Shown: positions 1-11,389 of the stretch, piece by piece
Layout of the letters: each line of letters begins with the position of its first letter
How positions within the stretch are numbered: position 1 is the first letter of the stretch
NCBI GenBank assembly: GCA_022432975.1
Contig: CM039511.1
Coordinates: forward strand, 23,710,557 to 23,774,556
Origin: Begonia masoniana
Lineage: Eukaryota > Streptophyta > Magnoliopsida > Cucurbitales > Begoniaceae
DNA: 64,000 bases
Direction of reading: 5' to 3'
Made by a program: the position numbers and the translations under genes
The notes under the pieces: model-generated
Told to the model about the DNA's origin: nothing
Database searches by the model: none
The model's input: the letters and a program-made list of their open reading frames with translations, nothing else

Positions 1-580
1 ATCCGAGTCATCACATTTATTGTCGACCTCTTCTTCATCTTAGTTTTTTCGTCTTACTAGTTAAAAAAAAAAGATGTCAAAAGTAAAAAATAAAAATAAA
101 AAAAGAGTTGTCAAAAGTATAAAAAAAAAGGGAGAAAGAGTTTGTATCTTTCTTGCAAAAAAAAAACTTTATTATTATTATTTTCTCTTATACCATGAAT
201 TGTGTAAGGAGAATCTCTCGAAAGCAATATACATGCCAAGAAGAGGCTGATGAAGAATACTACCAATGAAAGAAAAATCGAGAGACGAAAACTTCGTGGA
301 AACAGCTCAAACAACTCAATGACAAAGGTATAGAAGGATACTACAAAGAGTTGGTGGAACAAAAGGTAAAGAAATAAAAGTTGAAAAAACAAGAGGTGAA
401 ACACGAGGCTAAAAAAGAAAAATACTATCGACAAAAAGAAATTCAGTAGTGCAAAGCTTCGTTAAGGAAGATCGAACAACTTTTTTGGCATGATGATTGA
501 AGAATACAATAGGGCATAAGAGGCAAAACAAACCAAAGTTGAAGGAACAAAAGATTAAACAAAAGGCCGAAGAGCACAAG
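1..580. other. A-rich stretch, no gene seen
   Basis: Low-complexity, purine-rich sequence with many A runs. Both strands are broken by frequent stop codons and I recognise no domain. It may be decayed transposon sequence, since the next 2.4 kb holds gypsy remnants. Confidence 0.5.
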
Positions 581-582
581 TG

Positions 583-985
583 ACATGCCTCGGAGACTCC
601 TCACCCGATCCCAAACTAAGGGTCAAGTTTTACCTAATTTATCTACTGAAAAATTTATTTATTTTACGGGTAAAGATTTATTTCAAAGATTGGATTGGGA
701 GCCTAATGCACAAGACAAAGATCGACCTATGCATGTCCTCACTTGAAGGCACGGTGATATGCCTCAGAGGACCATTACTCGATCGCAAACAAAGGCTCAA
801 GTTTTATCTAACATATTCACTAACAAGTTTAATTCTTTTGTGGGTGATGATAATTTTAATTATATTTTTGAAGACTTGGATTGGGAGCTTAGTACAAAAG
901 ACATGGAGATGCCCTTGCATGTGCTCACTTGGAAATCGAGGTTGGAAGATCAAGAAGAGGGAATTTGTATTCCCTAAAATCATAT
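583..985 (+). pseudogene. Duplicated gypsy-type ORF remnant (RSQTKAQ motif)
   Basis: Two diverged copies of one segment lie head to tail, starting at the ATGs at 583 and 759, about 176 bp apart. Both encode a basic start of the type MPxRxxTRSQTK followed by a similar acidic stretch containing LDWE; the first copy is degenerate and ends early. The MPQRTITRSQTKAQ type of peptide is one I associate with plant Ty3/gypsy polyproteins, but the match is short and comes from memory. There is no catalytic domain. The partner sequence just downstream (1040-1790) looks like LTR material, which fits the edge of an old element. It could also be an unrelated repeat. Confidence 0.3.
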
Positions 986-1039
986 TGTAACCAAACACTT
1001 TAATTTTATGTTTTTTTTTTATTTTGTTGGCAAACATTG

Positions 1040-1790
1040 GCATTTATGTAATTTTTATTAATTGCATGCATCATTAAGCATTAGGATTAGATGTATATGC
1101 TAGGTTAGATGATGGTTTATAGTTGGTTCAATTCACATTTGCATGGCTTGCTTGCAAGGACCACGCGGCCAAAGAGAACCGCCCACTTGAGCGCCAAAAT
1201 AGAGTGGGGACCATTACCTCTTTTGGCCGATCACCTTGCTGCCAAATGAAGATGTTATGTTGGAGTTTCCCTTTTTGAAGAATGCCTTTGATCAATGACA
1301 TGGCATTGGCCATTAGATCAAGTTGCACACATTCATCTCGGCCATCCAAGTGAAGTTTGAAGCCAACTTGTCCAAGTGTTCGTCGAAGCCTCCAACGGCT
1401 CTTTTAGAGCCTCTTTTTTCAACCAAACCATCTAGTCATCCTTATGTGTATATAAGCATGGTTATTGGTGTTTGTAAGGGGTTGTTGATGAATGAAATAG
1501 CTATTGTTTGCTTAAGGAAAATCGAGAAGGTTTGAAAGCCGAAAGGTAAGCCTCGATGTGCTTCACCCGAGAAGAGTTGCACCTCCATTACCTCCGAGCT
1601 CAAGGTTGCTTGAAGGTTCTTATTTTTCATCCTTCTCTCCACTCTTTCAAGAGTTGAAAACCAGAAGAAGGTGGCCAACCGTTTTCCAAATGTTGCTTGT
1701 CTTTTCCTTGGAAAGAAATGCAAGCTGATAGCCTCAAAATATTGCTCTTCAGCCAACCTCGGGTTTCCTGGCATAACTTCACTTCCACAA
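1040..1790 (+). repeat. LTR-like relic with TATA box
   Basis: Non-coding sequence with a promoter-like TATATAAG at about 1449-1456, followed by a GC-richer leader-like part. Placed between gypsy-like peptides and a gypsy integrase fragment, it is best read as a decayed LTR. I found no second copy in the window and no clear TG/CA borders, so this is an inference from context. Confidence 0.3.
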
Positions 1791-1969
1791 CTTATTTTGA
1801 TCTGAAAAGTTAAAGTGTTTCATTTCACTCATAAGATAACTTGCACCTAAAATTTCAAGTGATTTGTACTTCATTTTCCTATAGAGCGTTTGGTCTATTT
1901 TAAGATAACCTTGGCTTGGCCGAGCACTAAGAAAACTAATCGATTTTTTGGGTTGGAACACGCTTTGCA

Positions 1970-2950
1970 AGTCATTGGCGTGTCAGTAAGGGAATAAGGT
2001 CTACTATGTGAGGGGGTTAAAATCATAAGCCACCTCAAAAGGGGTCATTTAGGTGGTGTTGTGCACACTCTGGTTATAGGCAAATTCAATATAGGAGCGT
2101 TGTAAGTCCCAATGGAAAGCTTGTTGTCTATTATACTCCTTAGCAAAGCGCTCATTGTTCTATTCAACACTTCGGTTTGACCATCTGTTTGGGGGTGAAA
2201 TGAAGTACTAAATAGCAACTTGGTGCCCAATTTATCCCAAAGAGTCCTCCAAAATGAACCCAAAAATGTGGTGTCTCTATCCGAGACCATTGACTTTGGT
2301 ATTAAGTGCATGCGAACTATTTCCTTAAAGAAAAGTTTGGCTATATGACTAGAGTCGTCTGTCTTCGAACAAGCTATGAAATGAGCCATTTTTGAAAACC
2401 GATCTACTACCACCATGATTGATTCTTTTTATCGGGACATGCGAGGGAGTTCAAAACAAAGTCCATGCTCACCTCTACCTAAGGATGACTCGGAGCCGGC
2501 AAAGGTAAGTAGAGTCCTTGAGGAAGAACTCGGCTCTTGGCCTTCTTGCACACTATGCATTTTCCTAACACCTTATGCACATCTCTAAGTAAATGTGGCC
2601 AATAGAAATGTTCCTTGATGCCATCCAAAGTCTTCTTTTCTCCGAAATGACTAGCTAATCCGCCCTCATAAGCCTCTTTGATTAGAGACTCTCGAATTCC
2701 TCCACTTGGAATGCATAATTTTCCTCCTTTGAAGAGGTATCCATCCATTATGTAGTAGTCACACTCGGTCTTGTTCTTACTCAAATCATACCAATGACCA
2801 AAATCTTGGTCTCCTTGGTAAACTCCCTTGATTCATTCAAAACGAAAGAATCTAGTATTCAATTCGATTAGAATAACACACCTTCTAGAAAGTGTATCGG
2901 CCACCACGTTTGTTTCTCCCTTTTTGTATTTAATAATGTAGGGATAACAT
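1970..2950 (-). pseudogene. Ty3/gypsy pol fragment: RNase H end and integrase
   Basis: Read on the minus strand from about 2950 leftward, the fragment begins with the end of RNase H (peptide VVADTLSRR). It continues with the H2C2 zinc-binding part of integrase (2784-2479: H...H in ASHFGEKKT...EHFYWP and C-x2-C in KCIVCKKAKSR). The catalytic core follows (2416-2045: [15 protein letters not shown], then [12 protein letters not shown] and [13 protein letters not shown], which carries the last acidic residue). Frames break near 2820, 2470-2416 and 2045, so the gene is dead. No LTRs could be paired with it. The RT, protease and gag parts are missing upstream, so this is a truncated relic. Its sequence differs from the gypsy families further right in the window. 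Confidence 0.85.
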
Positions 2951-3325
2951 TAGAGGAATTTCACTCATTTAGTGTGTCTTCTATTTAGCTTTCTTTGACT
3001 CTTGGGTTTGAAAAAATAGATTTTACAATTTTTACAGTTATGATACATGATAAATATTTAGCACAATACTAGTAACTCGAAGTATAACTTACGTGCATGC
3101 TATGTACATACGTGTCACAACAAAAATATGTAAAGTATGAAAAGAAAAATTATAAAATATTTGAAAAATATATTTTTACTGAACATATTGCCCTTGAAGA
3201 TAAATCAAAACATCCACATAAAATACACATCATAAGAGTTGAACAAAATAAATCAACATCTACAAAAAAAATAGTTTTAACATAAAACAAATCAAGACAT
3301 CAATATACATAGCAAAGAAAAGAAC
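2951..3325. other. AT-rich spacer, nothing recognised
   Basis: AT-rich unique sequence between the gypsy relic and the heptanucleotide array. No ORF with a recognisable domain. Confidence 0.5.
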
Positions 3326-3829
3326 AAATAATAAATAATAAATAATAAATAATAAATAATAAATAATAAATAATAAATAATAAATAATAAATAATAAATA
3401 ATAAATAATAAATAATAAATAATAAATAATAAATAATAAATAATAAATAATAAATAATAAATAATAAATAATAAATAATAAATAATAAATAATAAATAAT
3501 AAATAATAAATAATAAATAATAAATAATAAATAATAAATAATAAATAATAAATAATAAATAATAAATAATAAATAATAAATAATAAATAATAAATAATAA
3601 ATAATAAATAATAAATAATAAATAATAAATAATAAATAATAAATAATAAATAATAAATAATAAATAATAAATAATAAATAATAAATAATAAATAATAAAT
3701 AATAAATAATAAATAATAAATAATAAATAATAAATAATAAATAATAAATAATAAATAATAAATAATAAATAATAAATAATAAATAATAAATAATAAATAA
3801 TAAATAATAAATAATAAATAATAAATAAT
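3326..3829. repeat. Heptanucleotide microsatellite (AAATAAT)72
   Basis: Counting by phase, 504 bp are an uninterrupted run of the 7-bp unit AAATAAT, exactly 72 units with no visible mismatch, followed by a short (AAT)n tail to about 3841. The conceptual 202-residue ORF on the minus strand (period IIYYLLF) is a by-product of the repeat. The array lies about 700 bp upstream of the LSM2 start codon. Its perfection suggests recent expansion. Confidence 0.97.
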
Positions 3830-3841
3830 AATAATAATAAT

Positions 3842-4524
3842 TAAAATATAGTGAATGAAATAAATCAAAACACTAATTTTCCTTAAATTCTTGCTTCTAT
3901 ATATATATAGAAATTATTCATATAATTAGTTAATGATAGGTGATTGTTGTGCGTGAGAAATACAATAACGTGATTTTATTTAGGGTAATATTAAATGTAT
4001 AATCTAATCTTTTATCACAATGTACAACTTTTTGTTCGTGAAATAATCTTTTACCGAGATTATTTATAATTTATTATAATTGTCGTGCGATAGTCTTGAT
4101 TAGCAAGCCCAGCCAACAAATCCAACGCTATCACGAGTCAAGTTTAGCTCGGCTACTATTTGGGTCAAACTAACTTGGTCCAAAAAGATGAGCTGAGCTC
4201 ACAAGTTCGTCCCAAAATGGGTCAAACAAGCCGACTTGTTAGGCTTGCTCGCTTAGAGCCCAATATCCCTTCCCTTCTCCCGCCTTGACCTCTCCACCCT
4301 GCCTAACCCCCAACCACAACCAGAGTCTCTTACCCTTTCTCCTTGGACCTTACTCGAACCCAGCCCAAATTGCCTCTTATTGTTGGGCTCAACTCATCTG
4401 GTTCGTTGATTTTGAGAGGGGCTCACTAGTGTCGTCTCACTAGACTTGGTTTATTAAGCTATCCAAGGCTTCCAAGCTTAACGTGGTAGCTCGACCGACT
4501 CGTTCACCGTATCAAAGAAGAACA
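3842..4524 (+). promoter_or_regulatory. LSM2 upstream region
   Basis: About 680 bp between the microsatellite and the LSM2 start codon. The first part is AT-rich; the part from about 4250 is C-rich with pyrimidine tracts typical of a plant 5' leader. I see no confident TATA box and assign no transcription start. Confidence 0.4.
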
Positions 4525-6444
4525 ATGGTAGTCCCTCCTCCTTTTCTCTATCTTCTGCCTTTGGTTTTTGTTTCAGCAAAATCTGTGTCGTTGTCCTTTT
4601 TCTTTCGTCGAATTTTCGTTTGCATTTTCTGAAATTATTAATCGATTTTCTAAATGTTCTTGCTTCGTCTCTTCTGAAATATTGGTTTTCACATTTGTAA
4701 TGTTCGTTTGTGTTTTGATTGATTGGTCTTTTGTTGGATTCAGTTGTTCTTTTCCTACTTCAAGGACTTGGTGGGCAGAGAAGTTACTGTGGAGCTTAAG
4801 AACGACCTAGCTATCAGAGGCACCTTGCACTCCGTTGATCAGTACCTCAATATCAAGCTTGAAAACACTAGGGTTGTCGATCAAGACAAGTATCCTCATA
4901 TGGTACATAGTTTTCTGGAACATTAACTTTTTATTCATTGTTCAATTTATGCATTCACGGGTTTAGGTTTAGGCGCGTAGAGTAGGTGAAATTATGGATT
5001 GCAAAAGTATCGTTGCAATTCAGTTTCTCGAGTTGGGTTGTTTTACGTATTTCATTCATGATTTTTTGAAAAAGATGCCAGACTTGGTTCTACAAGTTCA
5101 ATACCGAATCTAACTTGGCCAAATGATTGTGCTTAGTGTTAAGCTTTTTTTTTTTGGAGATAATAGTCTTTTAAAGAATAAAAAAAAGCACCATGGAGAA
5201 GGAAGAAAGAATTTGAAAGTCTTATGGTCTTGATATTTGATGATTGAATTCCTTGGCAAGGATACAACTTTTCAAATTAAACATGTATCTCTCGTTTCTC
5301 CACTTGGTAGGATCTTGCTAAAAAGAATGGTTTTGGAAGCCTCAAACATTTGGCATGACTAATATTAAAGAGTTGAGATGTTTCAATACGGCTCTTCTTG
5401 GTAAGCAGTTTTGGATGTGTGCTTGTGAGCATGAGAGGTGGTGGAGATCAGTGGTAGCGATATGGGGAGTAGATTCTTGGTGGTTCAAAGAAGCAAAGTG
5501 GGAGGCTTCTTATTATAGTTTGTGGCGTAACATTTAAAACATGTGAAATTCTTTTGCAAAACATAGGAGTTTGAAATTAGAAATTAGAAATGTGGTCAGT
5601 TTGTTCTGTTGGATCCTTAGAGTGAGTGTAATCTTTTGGAGGTTGATTTTCCAAAGTTCTTTAAATTGGTCTCGAATAGGGATGCCATAGGGGTGGATGT
5701 TGGTTGGTTTGAGTGACGAAAATATCTAGTAATAAAATGCATCAGTGCGTCTTTGTGTTTTTTGGTGTTTGTGGACTAAGAAGAATAAGATCAATATTTT
5801 TATGATGAGAAGTTTGATTTTGACGCATATAAATGAATTTTTCTTTATACACTTTTTAGTTGAGGAGTTGAGTATTTTTTTTGGAACTCATTTTATGTGC
5901 ATATCGTACATTAATATTGTTAAGTTTGCCTATCAAAATAAAAAATTGTCTTGCTAAAAATATTTTCTTCTATGCTTTTGAATAGGTAGTATACTATAAG
6001 GCAAAGTTTCCTCATCACTTAATACGAACATCTCCATTAAATTTATGTGAGCCATTTGACTAGCATGTTCTCATGGATTAGAAAAATCACATGCCTCGAA
6101 TTTTTCATTCAAGATGTGTTGCTGCTGTCTTCAATTTACTAAGTACTGTTCCTTGCCTTGACCTGAAAAGACTAGAATTAAATTGCTGTTATGTTTTCTT
6201 AATCATTATGTTTCTTCACACAACAACAAAAACCTAATTTCATTTCATCATTGCCTATATTCTTTAATTTTAGTGAGTTCTATTAAAAGTCTCGGACTAA
6301 TTCAGTCATATTTTGGTGTTGCAGCTTTCAGTGAGAAATTGTTTTATTCGAGGTTCAGTTGTGAGATATGTCCAATTGCCACCAGATGGGGTCGATGTTG
6401 AACTTCTTCACGATGCCACAAGACGCGAAGCTCGAGGGGGCTAA
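4525..6444 (+). CDS. LSM2: U6 snRNA-associated Sm-like protein LSm2
   Basis: Three exons give a 93-residue protein, the usual length of plant LSm2. Exon 1 is only the start codon (4525-4527, donor GT at 4528). Exon 2 is 4744-4902 (FFSYFKDLVGREVTVELK onward). Exon 3 is 6325-6444 and ends ...RREARGG-stop. All introns are GT-AG. Sm1 covers roughly residues 8-45 (LKNDLAIRGTLHSVDQYLNI) and Sm2 roughly 53-75 (NCFIRGSVVRYVQLP), with the conserved RG of the Sm2 motif. LSm2 belongs to both heteroheptameric LSm rings: LSm1-7 in cytoplasmic mRNA decapping and LSm2-8 on the U6 snRNA 3' end in nuclear splicing. No frame break is visible, so this is the one clearly functional gene here. Intron 2 (4903-6324) holds a LINE relic. 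The single-codon first exon is inferred from the splice sites and protein match; cDNA would settle it. Confidence 0.93.
5311..5540 (+). pseudogene. LINE reverse-transcriptase C-terminal relic in LSM2 intron 2
   Basis: The peptide at 5355-5537 (FNTALLGKQFW..., then ERWWRSVVAIWGV and YSLWRNI) resembles the conserved segment after the reverse transcriptase of plant L1-type LINEs, where the family reads roughly NxALLGKWLWRF...LWRxV. Codons upstream to about 5311 continue the likeness. It is short and has no RT or endonuclease domain, so it is a 5'-truncated, decayed insertion. It lies in sense orientation within the intron. Family assignment is from motif recognition only. Confidence 0.55.
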
Positions 6445-7073
6445 TTACCAGCGACATAGGATGGGATCCTAGAAAGTTAAGTTTTACTGGCTTCTTTGGA
6501 GATGACACATTTTTTTTCATGTGATGTAATGTCTATTTCAGATATTGAATGTACTATTAAGTTTAGTTGACTGTTTTTGAAGATGTCGCCTTTTTTCATG
6601 TGATATGATGTCTTTTTCAGATGTAATGGAAGGCATTATGGGCCAATGAATATGATAATTGTTTCCTCAAAAGTCTACTATCTTTTCTCAAGTAATGCAA
6701 TTTTTTGTGATTCTGGAGCAAAATAAAAGGTCCTTTGCAGTAGAATTGGACCTTTTTCAAAATGTTTTACATTCTAATCATGTTATTGAGTCATGATCAT
6801 CTGGTTCATCGACTCATTTTTAACAGCTTAGATTAATCAGGCTATGACCAAGGTTCCATATCTCGCAAAATCTGTATTTGCTCGGTAGCATGACTGCATA
6901 AACTTCATAGTCACACTGCTAGACTAATTGAATTTCGTCAGAATGATTGCAGATGGAATAGCTCAATTAATTTCTCACCATCAAACATATCATCACTAAG
7001 GCTTCTATGTCATGTTCCCTTTTTTTTTTTTTGTTTCTTGGTCAATTATTCGAGATGATACATACCAATTATT
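6445..7073. other. LSM2 3' flank, no further gene
   Basis: T-rich sequence after the LSM2 stop, with AATAAA-like signals near 6722, suitable for a 3' UTR and polyadenylation region. Nothing else recognised. Confidence 0.45.
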
Positions 7074-7403
7074 TCATTTTACAATGGCTTGATTAAATAT
7101 CTTGGTATGATATGCATTGTTATTTGTATTTTCTATTATTGATATGGATAACATCTCATAGACAAAAGCTTGTACGTAAGGTTGGGCTAGGTCACATAAT
7201 ATTCTGTATAGGGTTTTCTTGAAGGTTGTTTTGAGATTGATGGTGGGTCGTCCTCTATTGGGGTTGGAAGAGGTCGAGTTTGGTGTTCTTAACAGACTAA
7301 GCAGTGTATTGTCTTTGCTTGAACTCATGGTTGAAGTTGGATTCTGAATTATAGCTCCTCCTTGATGTGCAAATCTCCTCAAGTATTTGATTACTCTAAA
7401 CAT
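7074..7403 (-). CDS. Hypothetical small ORF with upstream TATA box
   Basis: A 109-codon minus-strand ORF that I do not recognise. The protein is basic at its start (MFRVIKYLRRFA), then Ser/Thr/Asn-rich in the middle, with a mixed C-terminus. A good TATA box (TATATAAATAAAG on the minus strand) lies at about 7427-7439, only about 25-35 bp before the ATG. That is short for a TATA box to start-codon distance. It has no domain, signal peptide or membrane segment that I can see. It could equally be a chance ORF or part of an old transposon. Confidence 0.2.
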   Translation of the reverse strand: MFRVIKYLRRFAHQGGAIIQNPTSTMSSSKDNTLLSLLRTPNSTSSNPNRGRPTINLKTTFKKTLYRILCDLAQPYVQAFVYEMLSISIIENTNNNAYHTKIFNQAIVK

Positions 7404-8450
7404 CCTCGATTATTGGTCATAGGTTTCTTTATTTATATACAAGGATTAAACTGGTCTGGAGAAGATGAAATTCATCTGGAATTTCTCAGACAGACTATTG
7501 TGGTTTGGGGCCCTGGTATTGGCTGCGTATGAGTTTCTGATTTTGAAAAGAACTGAAATTTGCTGGCAGACTTGTTTTTCTTTTTCAAGCATACTCATAG
7601 TTTAGTACTGGAAACCGCAACCTTCAACTTGTTGACAAATTTTTGCATAGTTTTATGGGGATATTACAAATTAAAATCTGAATTAAATTTTGAGAGTTTG
7701 TTCAGTTTCCACCCTGAATTTATTTTTTGGATCAAGTGACGTCCGAATTTTAAAACTCGCTCAGCTTAAAAGGTTGAATTTTTTCGAATCAAAATGAATT
7801 TTGAACTTTGCATATTGACCAACATAAATTTCGAACTGATTCTTTTTTCTTAATTTTGCTCATTGTGGTTTTGGTTGGTTTTAATTTTAGATTTTTTTTT
7901 TTTGTTTGAACTCGATTTTGGTCAATTTTAGTTGGTTTAAGCTCGGTTTGAGGTGATTTTGTTCAATTTTTCGTAATTATTAAAATTAAAATTAAAAATA
8001 TATAAGAATATTATAATATTGGTTATGATGTCTAATCTGTTAAATGTGTAAAGTTTGATATTTTTTAATATCTATCCATCTATAAAAGTCAGGATAATAT
8101 TAATTTTTCCTAACAATTTCATTATTTTATTTTACTTTTCTTACTTATAATATTTATATGTATATATATGTATATATATAATATATACATATATATTACA
8201 TCTCTTCATTTTCTATACTTAATCGAGGATAATATTTTTAAAATTTTATATTTTATTCAATATTTATATACTATATCTCTTCATTTTCACTGTTTAATTG
8301 AGAATAATATTTATATGTGTACACATTTTTAAAATTTTATTTTATTTTTCTTACTTAATATATAATATATTTATATATCACGGCTCTTCATCTTCTCTGT
8401 TTAATTCCGGATATATTACTTCTCTTCATCTTTTTTGTTTAATTGAGGAT
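7404..8450. other. AT-rich intergenic DNA with TA palindromic microsatellite
   Basis: No gene seen. It contains degenerate AT-rich sequence and, at about 8157-8207, an alternating TATA/TGTATA run that forms a near-perfect palindrome. Several short pieces resembling 'cttcattttct...tttaattgagga' recur between 8200 and 8450, a small degenerate repeat. Confidence 0.5.
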
Positions 8451-9274
8451 AATATATTTCTCCCGTTTTCATATTCTGTCTTTTATTCCATAAATAAATA
8501 CAAATATCTCTTTTTTTTCCACACTAAGCATATTCTCTCTATTCCATGATAGAAATAACATTGCAACCTTGTTTCAACACAATCCGACAATGATCCACAG
8601 TCATCTAACATGGTTCATGTTATTTGGAACTGTTGGCATCATGTTTCTCAAATGATCGGTGCTAACGTGCGCTTCACTATAGATGAACCTTTGGGTGCAT
8701 CTGATAGTGTTCTTTTCGACTTAAATTTTCAAAGGACGTCAAACTTTAAAACCGTATACGAACTTTAAAAACCCATATATGGTGTTGAGTTTTGGGGCTC
8801 ATTTCATCCGTTCGATTATATCTATTGTGATTACTTCTTTTGCAGATTATTTAAGAGCCGCACTCTCGGACTACCGTAACTCTTCCGTCAACATCATTGT
8901 CCAAGAACCTCATTGAACAACTTTCCACTGACTACATTCGTCGATCAGTGGTGTTCAATCCACAACATCCACCACATCAGAGAAGGACAATTATACAAGT
9001 GTACGCATTTGTCTTGAGACATTTTCTAATGAGAAAGGGACTCATCTCACTGCCGTGTGATCACATTACCACGAATCAGCATATCATCACTTCGTTGAAA
9101 AAAAACAGGAACGTATCCACTCTGTAATACGTGCTCCTCTTTTTCAGTAGTTATCTTTTTCCAAACTTCGGCAGCTACAAATGCAGTGTTTTCATTTTCA
9201 CCATTTGACTCTCGTTAGATAAAGCATAGTCTCTAATAATTAATGAAGATAGAATGCAATTCGTTTTTTCATCG
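8451..9274 (+). repeat. Tandem duplication, copy 1 (RING-H2 pseudogene unit)
   Basis: First of two head-to-tail copies of one segment; the shared sequence begins AATATATTTCTCCCG in both. Copy 1 lacks about 75-80 bp present in copy 2 (9953-10025). The two are otherwise nearly identical over the shared part, so the duplication is recent relative to the decay of the coding sequence. Confidence 0.9.
8611..9110 (+). pseudogene. RING-H2 E3 ligase-like pseudogene, copy 1
   Basis: Fragments of one protein can be read: MVHVIWNCWHHVSQM..., FTIDEPLGAS...VLFDLNFQRT (about 8611-8750), then after stops the region before a RING finger (8897 onward, STDYIRRSV). The RING itself is damaged. The cysteine pair is lost in frame noise and the later LPCDH...H part (about 9047-9075) has further single-base changes compared with copy 2. 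RING-H2 proteins are ubiquitin E3 ligases, but this copy cannot make one. It may be a retro- or segmental copy of a gene elsewhere. Confidence 0.6.
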
Positions 9275-10180
9275 AATATATTTCTCCCGTTTTCATATTC
9301 TGTCTTTTATTCCATAAATAAATACAAATATCTCTTTTTTTTCCACACTAAGCATATTCTCTCTATTCCATGATAGAAATAACATTGCAACCTTGTTTCA
9401 ACACAATCCGACAATGATCCACAGTCATCTAACATGGTTCATGTTATTTGGAACTGTTGGCATCATGTTTCTCAAATGATCGGTGCTAACGTGCGCTTCA
9501 CTATAGATGAACCTTTGGGTGCATCTGATAGTGTTCTTTTCGACTTAAATTTTCAAAGGACGTCAAACTTTAAAACCGTATACGAACTTTAAAACCCATA
9601 TATGGTGTTGAGTTTTGGGGCTCAATTTCATCCGTTCGATTATATCTATTTGGTGATTACTTCTTTTGCAGATTATTTAAGAGCCGCACTCTCGGACTAC
9701 CGTAACTCTTCCGTCAACATCATTGTCCAAGAACCTCATTGAACAACTTTCCACTGACTACATTCGTCGATCAGTGGTGTTCAATCCACAACATCCACCA
9801 CATCAGAGAGAAGGACAATTATACAAGTGTAGCATTTGTCTTGAGACATTTTCTAATGAGAAAGGGACTCATCTCACTGCCGTGTGATCACATTTACCAC
9901 GAATCATGCATATCATCACTTCGTTGAAAAAAAAAACAGAACTTATCCACTTTGACATTTACAAATCTAGAGATAAAACAACTTTCTATAGCTATGTAAA
10001 CCCCTATACTCGTACAGTTCTTTTTCTGTAATACGTGCTCCTCTTTTTCAGTAGTTATCTTTTTCCAAACTTCGGCAGCTACAAATGCAGTGTTTTCATT
10101 TTCACCATTTGACTCTCGTTAGATAAAGCATAGTCTCTAATAATTAATGAAAGATAGAATGCAATTCGTTTTTTCATCGA
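9275..10180 (+). repeat. Tandem duplication, copy 2
   Basis: Second copy of the duplicated unit, about 906 bp, with the extra 75-80 bp block near 9953-10025. The junction sequence ATCGAATATA occurs at the end of both copies (near 9271 and 10177), which marks the period. Confidence 0.9.
9435..9930 (+). pseudogene. RING-H2 E3 ligase-like pseudogene, copy 2
   Basis: The better copy. After MVHVIWNCWHH... and a broken middle, the RING-H2 finger can be read in two frames. One gives YKCSICLETFSNEKG (first C-x2-C pair, about 9826-9870). The next frame gives LPCDHIYHESCISSL (C-x-H-x2-H-x2-C, about 9880-9925). A frameshift between them and stop codons upstream make it non-functional. The ligand spacing (C-x2-C ... 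C-x-H-x2-H-x2-C) is that of RING-H2 E3 ubiquitin ligases. No promoter or full N-terminus was found. Confidence 0.65.
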
Positions 10181-10856
10181 ATATAATTTCTTTCCATAAT
10201 ATTATGAAAAGATTTAAGATTTTTACAGTGATGCGCACGTATACAGAAAATGTATTGTGAAAAAACTCCATTGTCGGCTTACCACCATTTTTAAAACAGA
10301 TGAAATGTGATGGCTGCTTTTTGGATGGTCGACGAAAGATTTTCTTCGTTTGGCTAGTGGCTACTGCAAATAGAGTTGTGTTCGCCGTTCGCCAAGTCAA
10401 GTTCTCCTTTCGTTGTTTTCCTTTGGTCAAAGCTAGAAACAAAATGAAAAGATTAACGGAGAGAAAAGAAGCCACTCGTTAAACTAACTTGTCTTTCTCA
10501 GAGAAAAAAAGGACATCCAAATGAAGAACAAGCCCTCGATCTAGATAACCTCACCCAAAAGCGAAATCTTCGAAATTTCTTCTTCACCTTCTTCTATGGA
10601 GTATGCGTTCGCTTTCTCAGTTAATCTACATCCCCCATGAGGAATGATGAATGTGAATGATCTACTATTATTGTCCACGAACGCAAATGAATTTAATAAA
10701 GTCTTCTCCTCCGCTTCCACTCCAACTATATTGTCAGTTATTTTAAAAAAAATTCATGCCTTTGCCTCTTGAATTTCCCATGGTCATCTTTATTTTAATA
10801 AATAAAATATTATCTTTGGAAAGTATATTTATCCTGTAAAGTGTAGGGTAATAAAA
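10181..10856. other. Spacer before the MULE, no gene supported
   Basis: Two short ORFs overlap on opposite strands here but neither shows a domain. The sequence is unique within the window. The left end of the large MULE follows. Confidence 0.45.
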
Positions 10857-11260
10857 CAAATGGCAAAATCAAAAAAATAGATTCAACTATAGATTAAGTT
10901 CAAAAAATAAATCAAACTAATTTTTCGTCCAAAAAATAGATCAAAGTATGAAAAATGGACAAAAAATAGTTTTGCGGCAAACTGTTAGGCCCCCGTAGGA
11001 AGTGTTCTGAAGGAGAACGATTTGCCGCGTGCGGATAACAGTTTGCCGTTTTGTTCACTCAGCAAACCGTTCTCCTTCAAAACACTCCCCGCGAGGGATC
11101 TTCACCTTCAGCAATAATTGATCACGGGTCTAACCAAGAACGGTTTTTTGTTCTACTCACGCGGCAAATCGTTCTTCGTCAGGCCCGTGATCAATTATTG
11201 ACTGATCACGGGCTGAACTGTAGGACAATGACAAATCGTTCCAAGAGAACGGTTTGCCGT
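10857..11260 (+). repeat. MULE left TIR with internal palindromes
   Basis: It pairs with the right end: AAGTGTTCTGAA, GGTTTGCCGCGTG-like and AATGGACAAAAAATAG blocks recur in reverse complement at 46700-46730 and 34180-34237. The inner half is built of palindromes, for example GAGAACGGTTTGCCGTTCTC (11242-11261) and an inverted pair CAATAATTGATCACGGG / CCCGTGATCAATTATTG (about 11112-11200). A TATTTAAA box at about 11271 suggests that the transposase promoter lies at the TIR edge, as in maize MuDR. Confidence 0.75.
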
Positions 11261-11270
11261 TCTCCAGGCC

Positions 11271-11278
11271 TATTTAAA
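11271..11278 (+). promoter_or_regulatory. Probable TATA box of the MULE transposase
   Basis: CTATTTAAAGG just inside the TIR, about 115 bp before the transposase ATG at 11390. A TTTGCAG|G sequence at 11368-11374 could be a 3' splice site of a leader intron. Both are inferences from sequence. Confidence 0.45.
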
Positions 11279-11389
11279 GGACCTCTTCCCTCCATTCATA
11301 GAGCACCTCTAACTCCACTCTTCTTGATTTCTCTAAAACTTCTTAACTATTATCTTGTTTTCGAGAATTTGCAGGTATTAGAAACGACG

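Noticed and set aside
3260..3868. 202-residue membrane-like protein (IIYYLLF repeats)
   Set aside because: Frame product of an uninterrupted heptanucleotide repeat; no coding evidence.
4568..4810. 80-codon ORF overlapping LSM2
   Set aside because: Runs through intron 1 and is out of frame with the conserved Sm fold; splice sites explain the locus.
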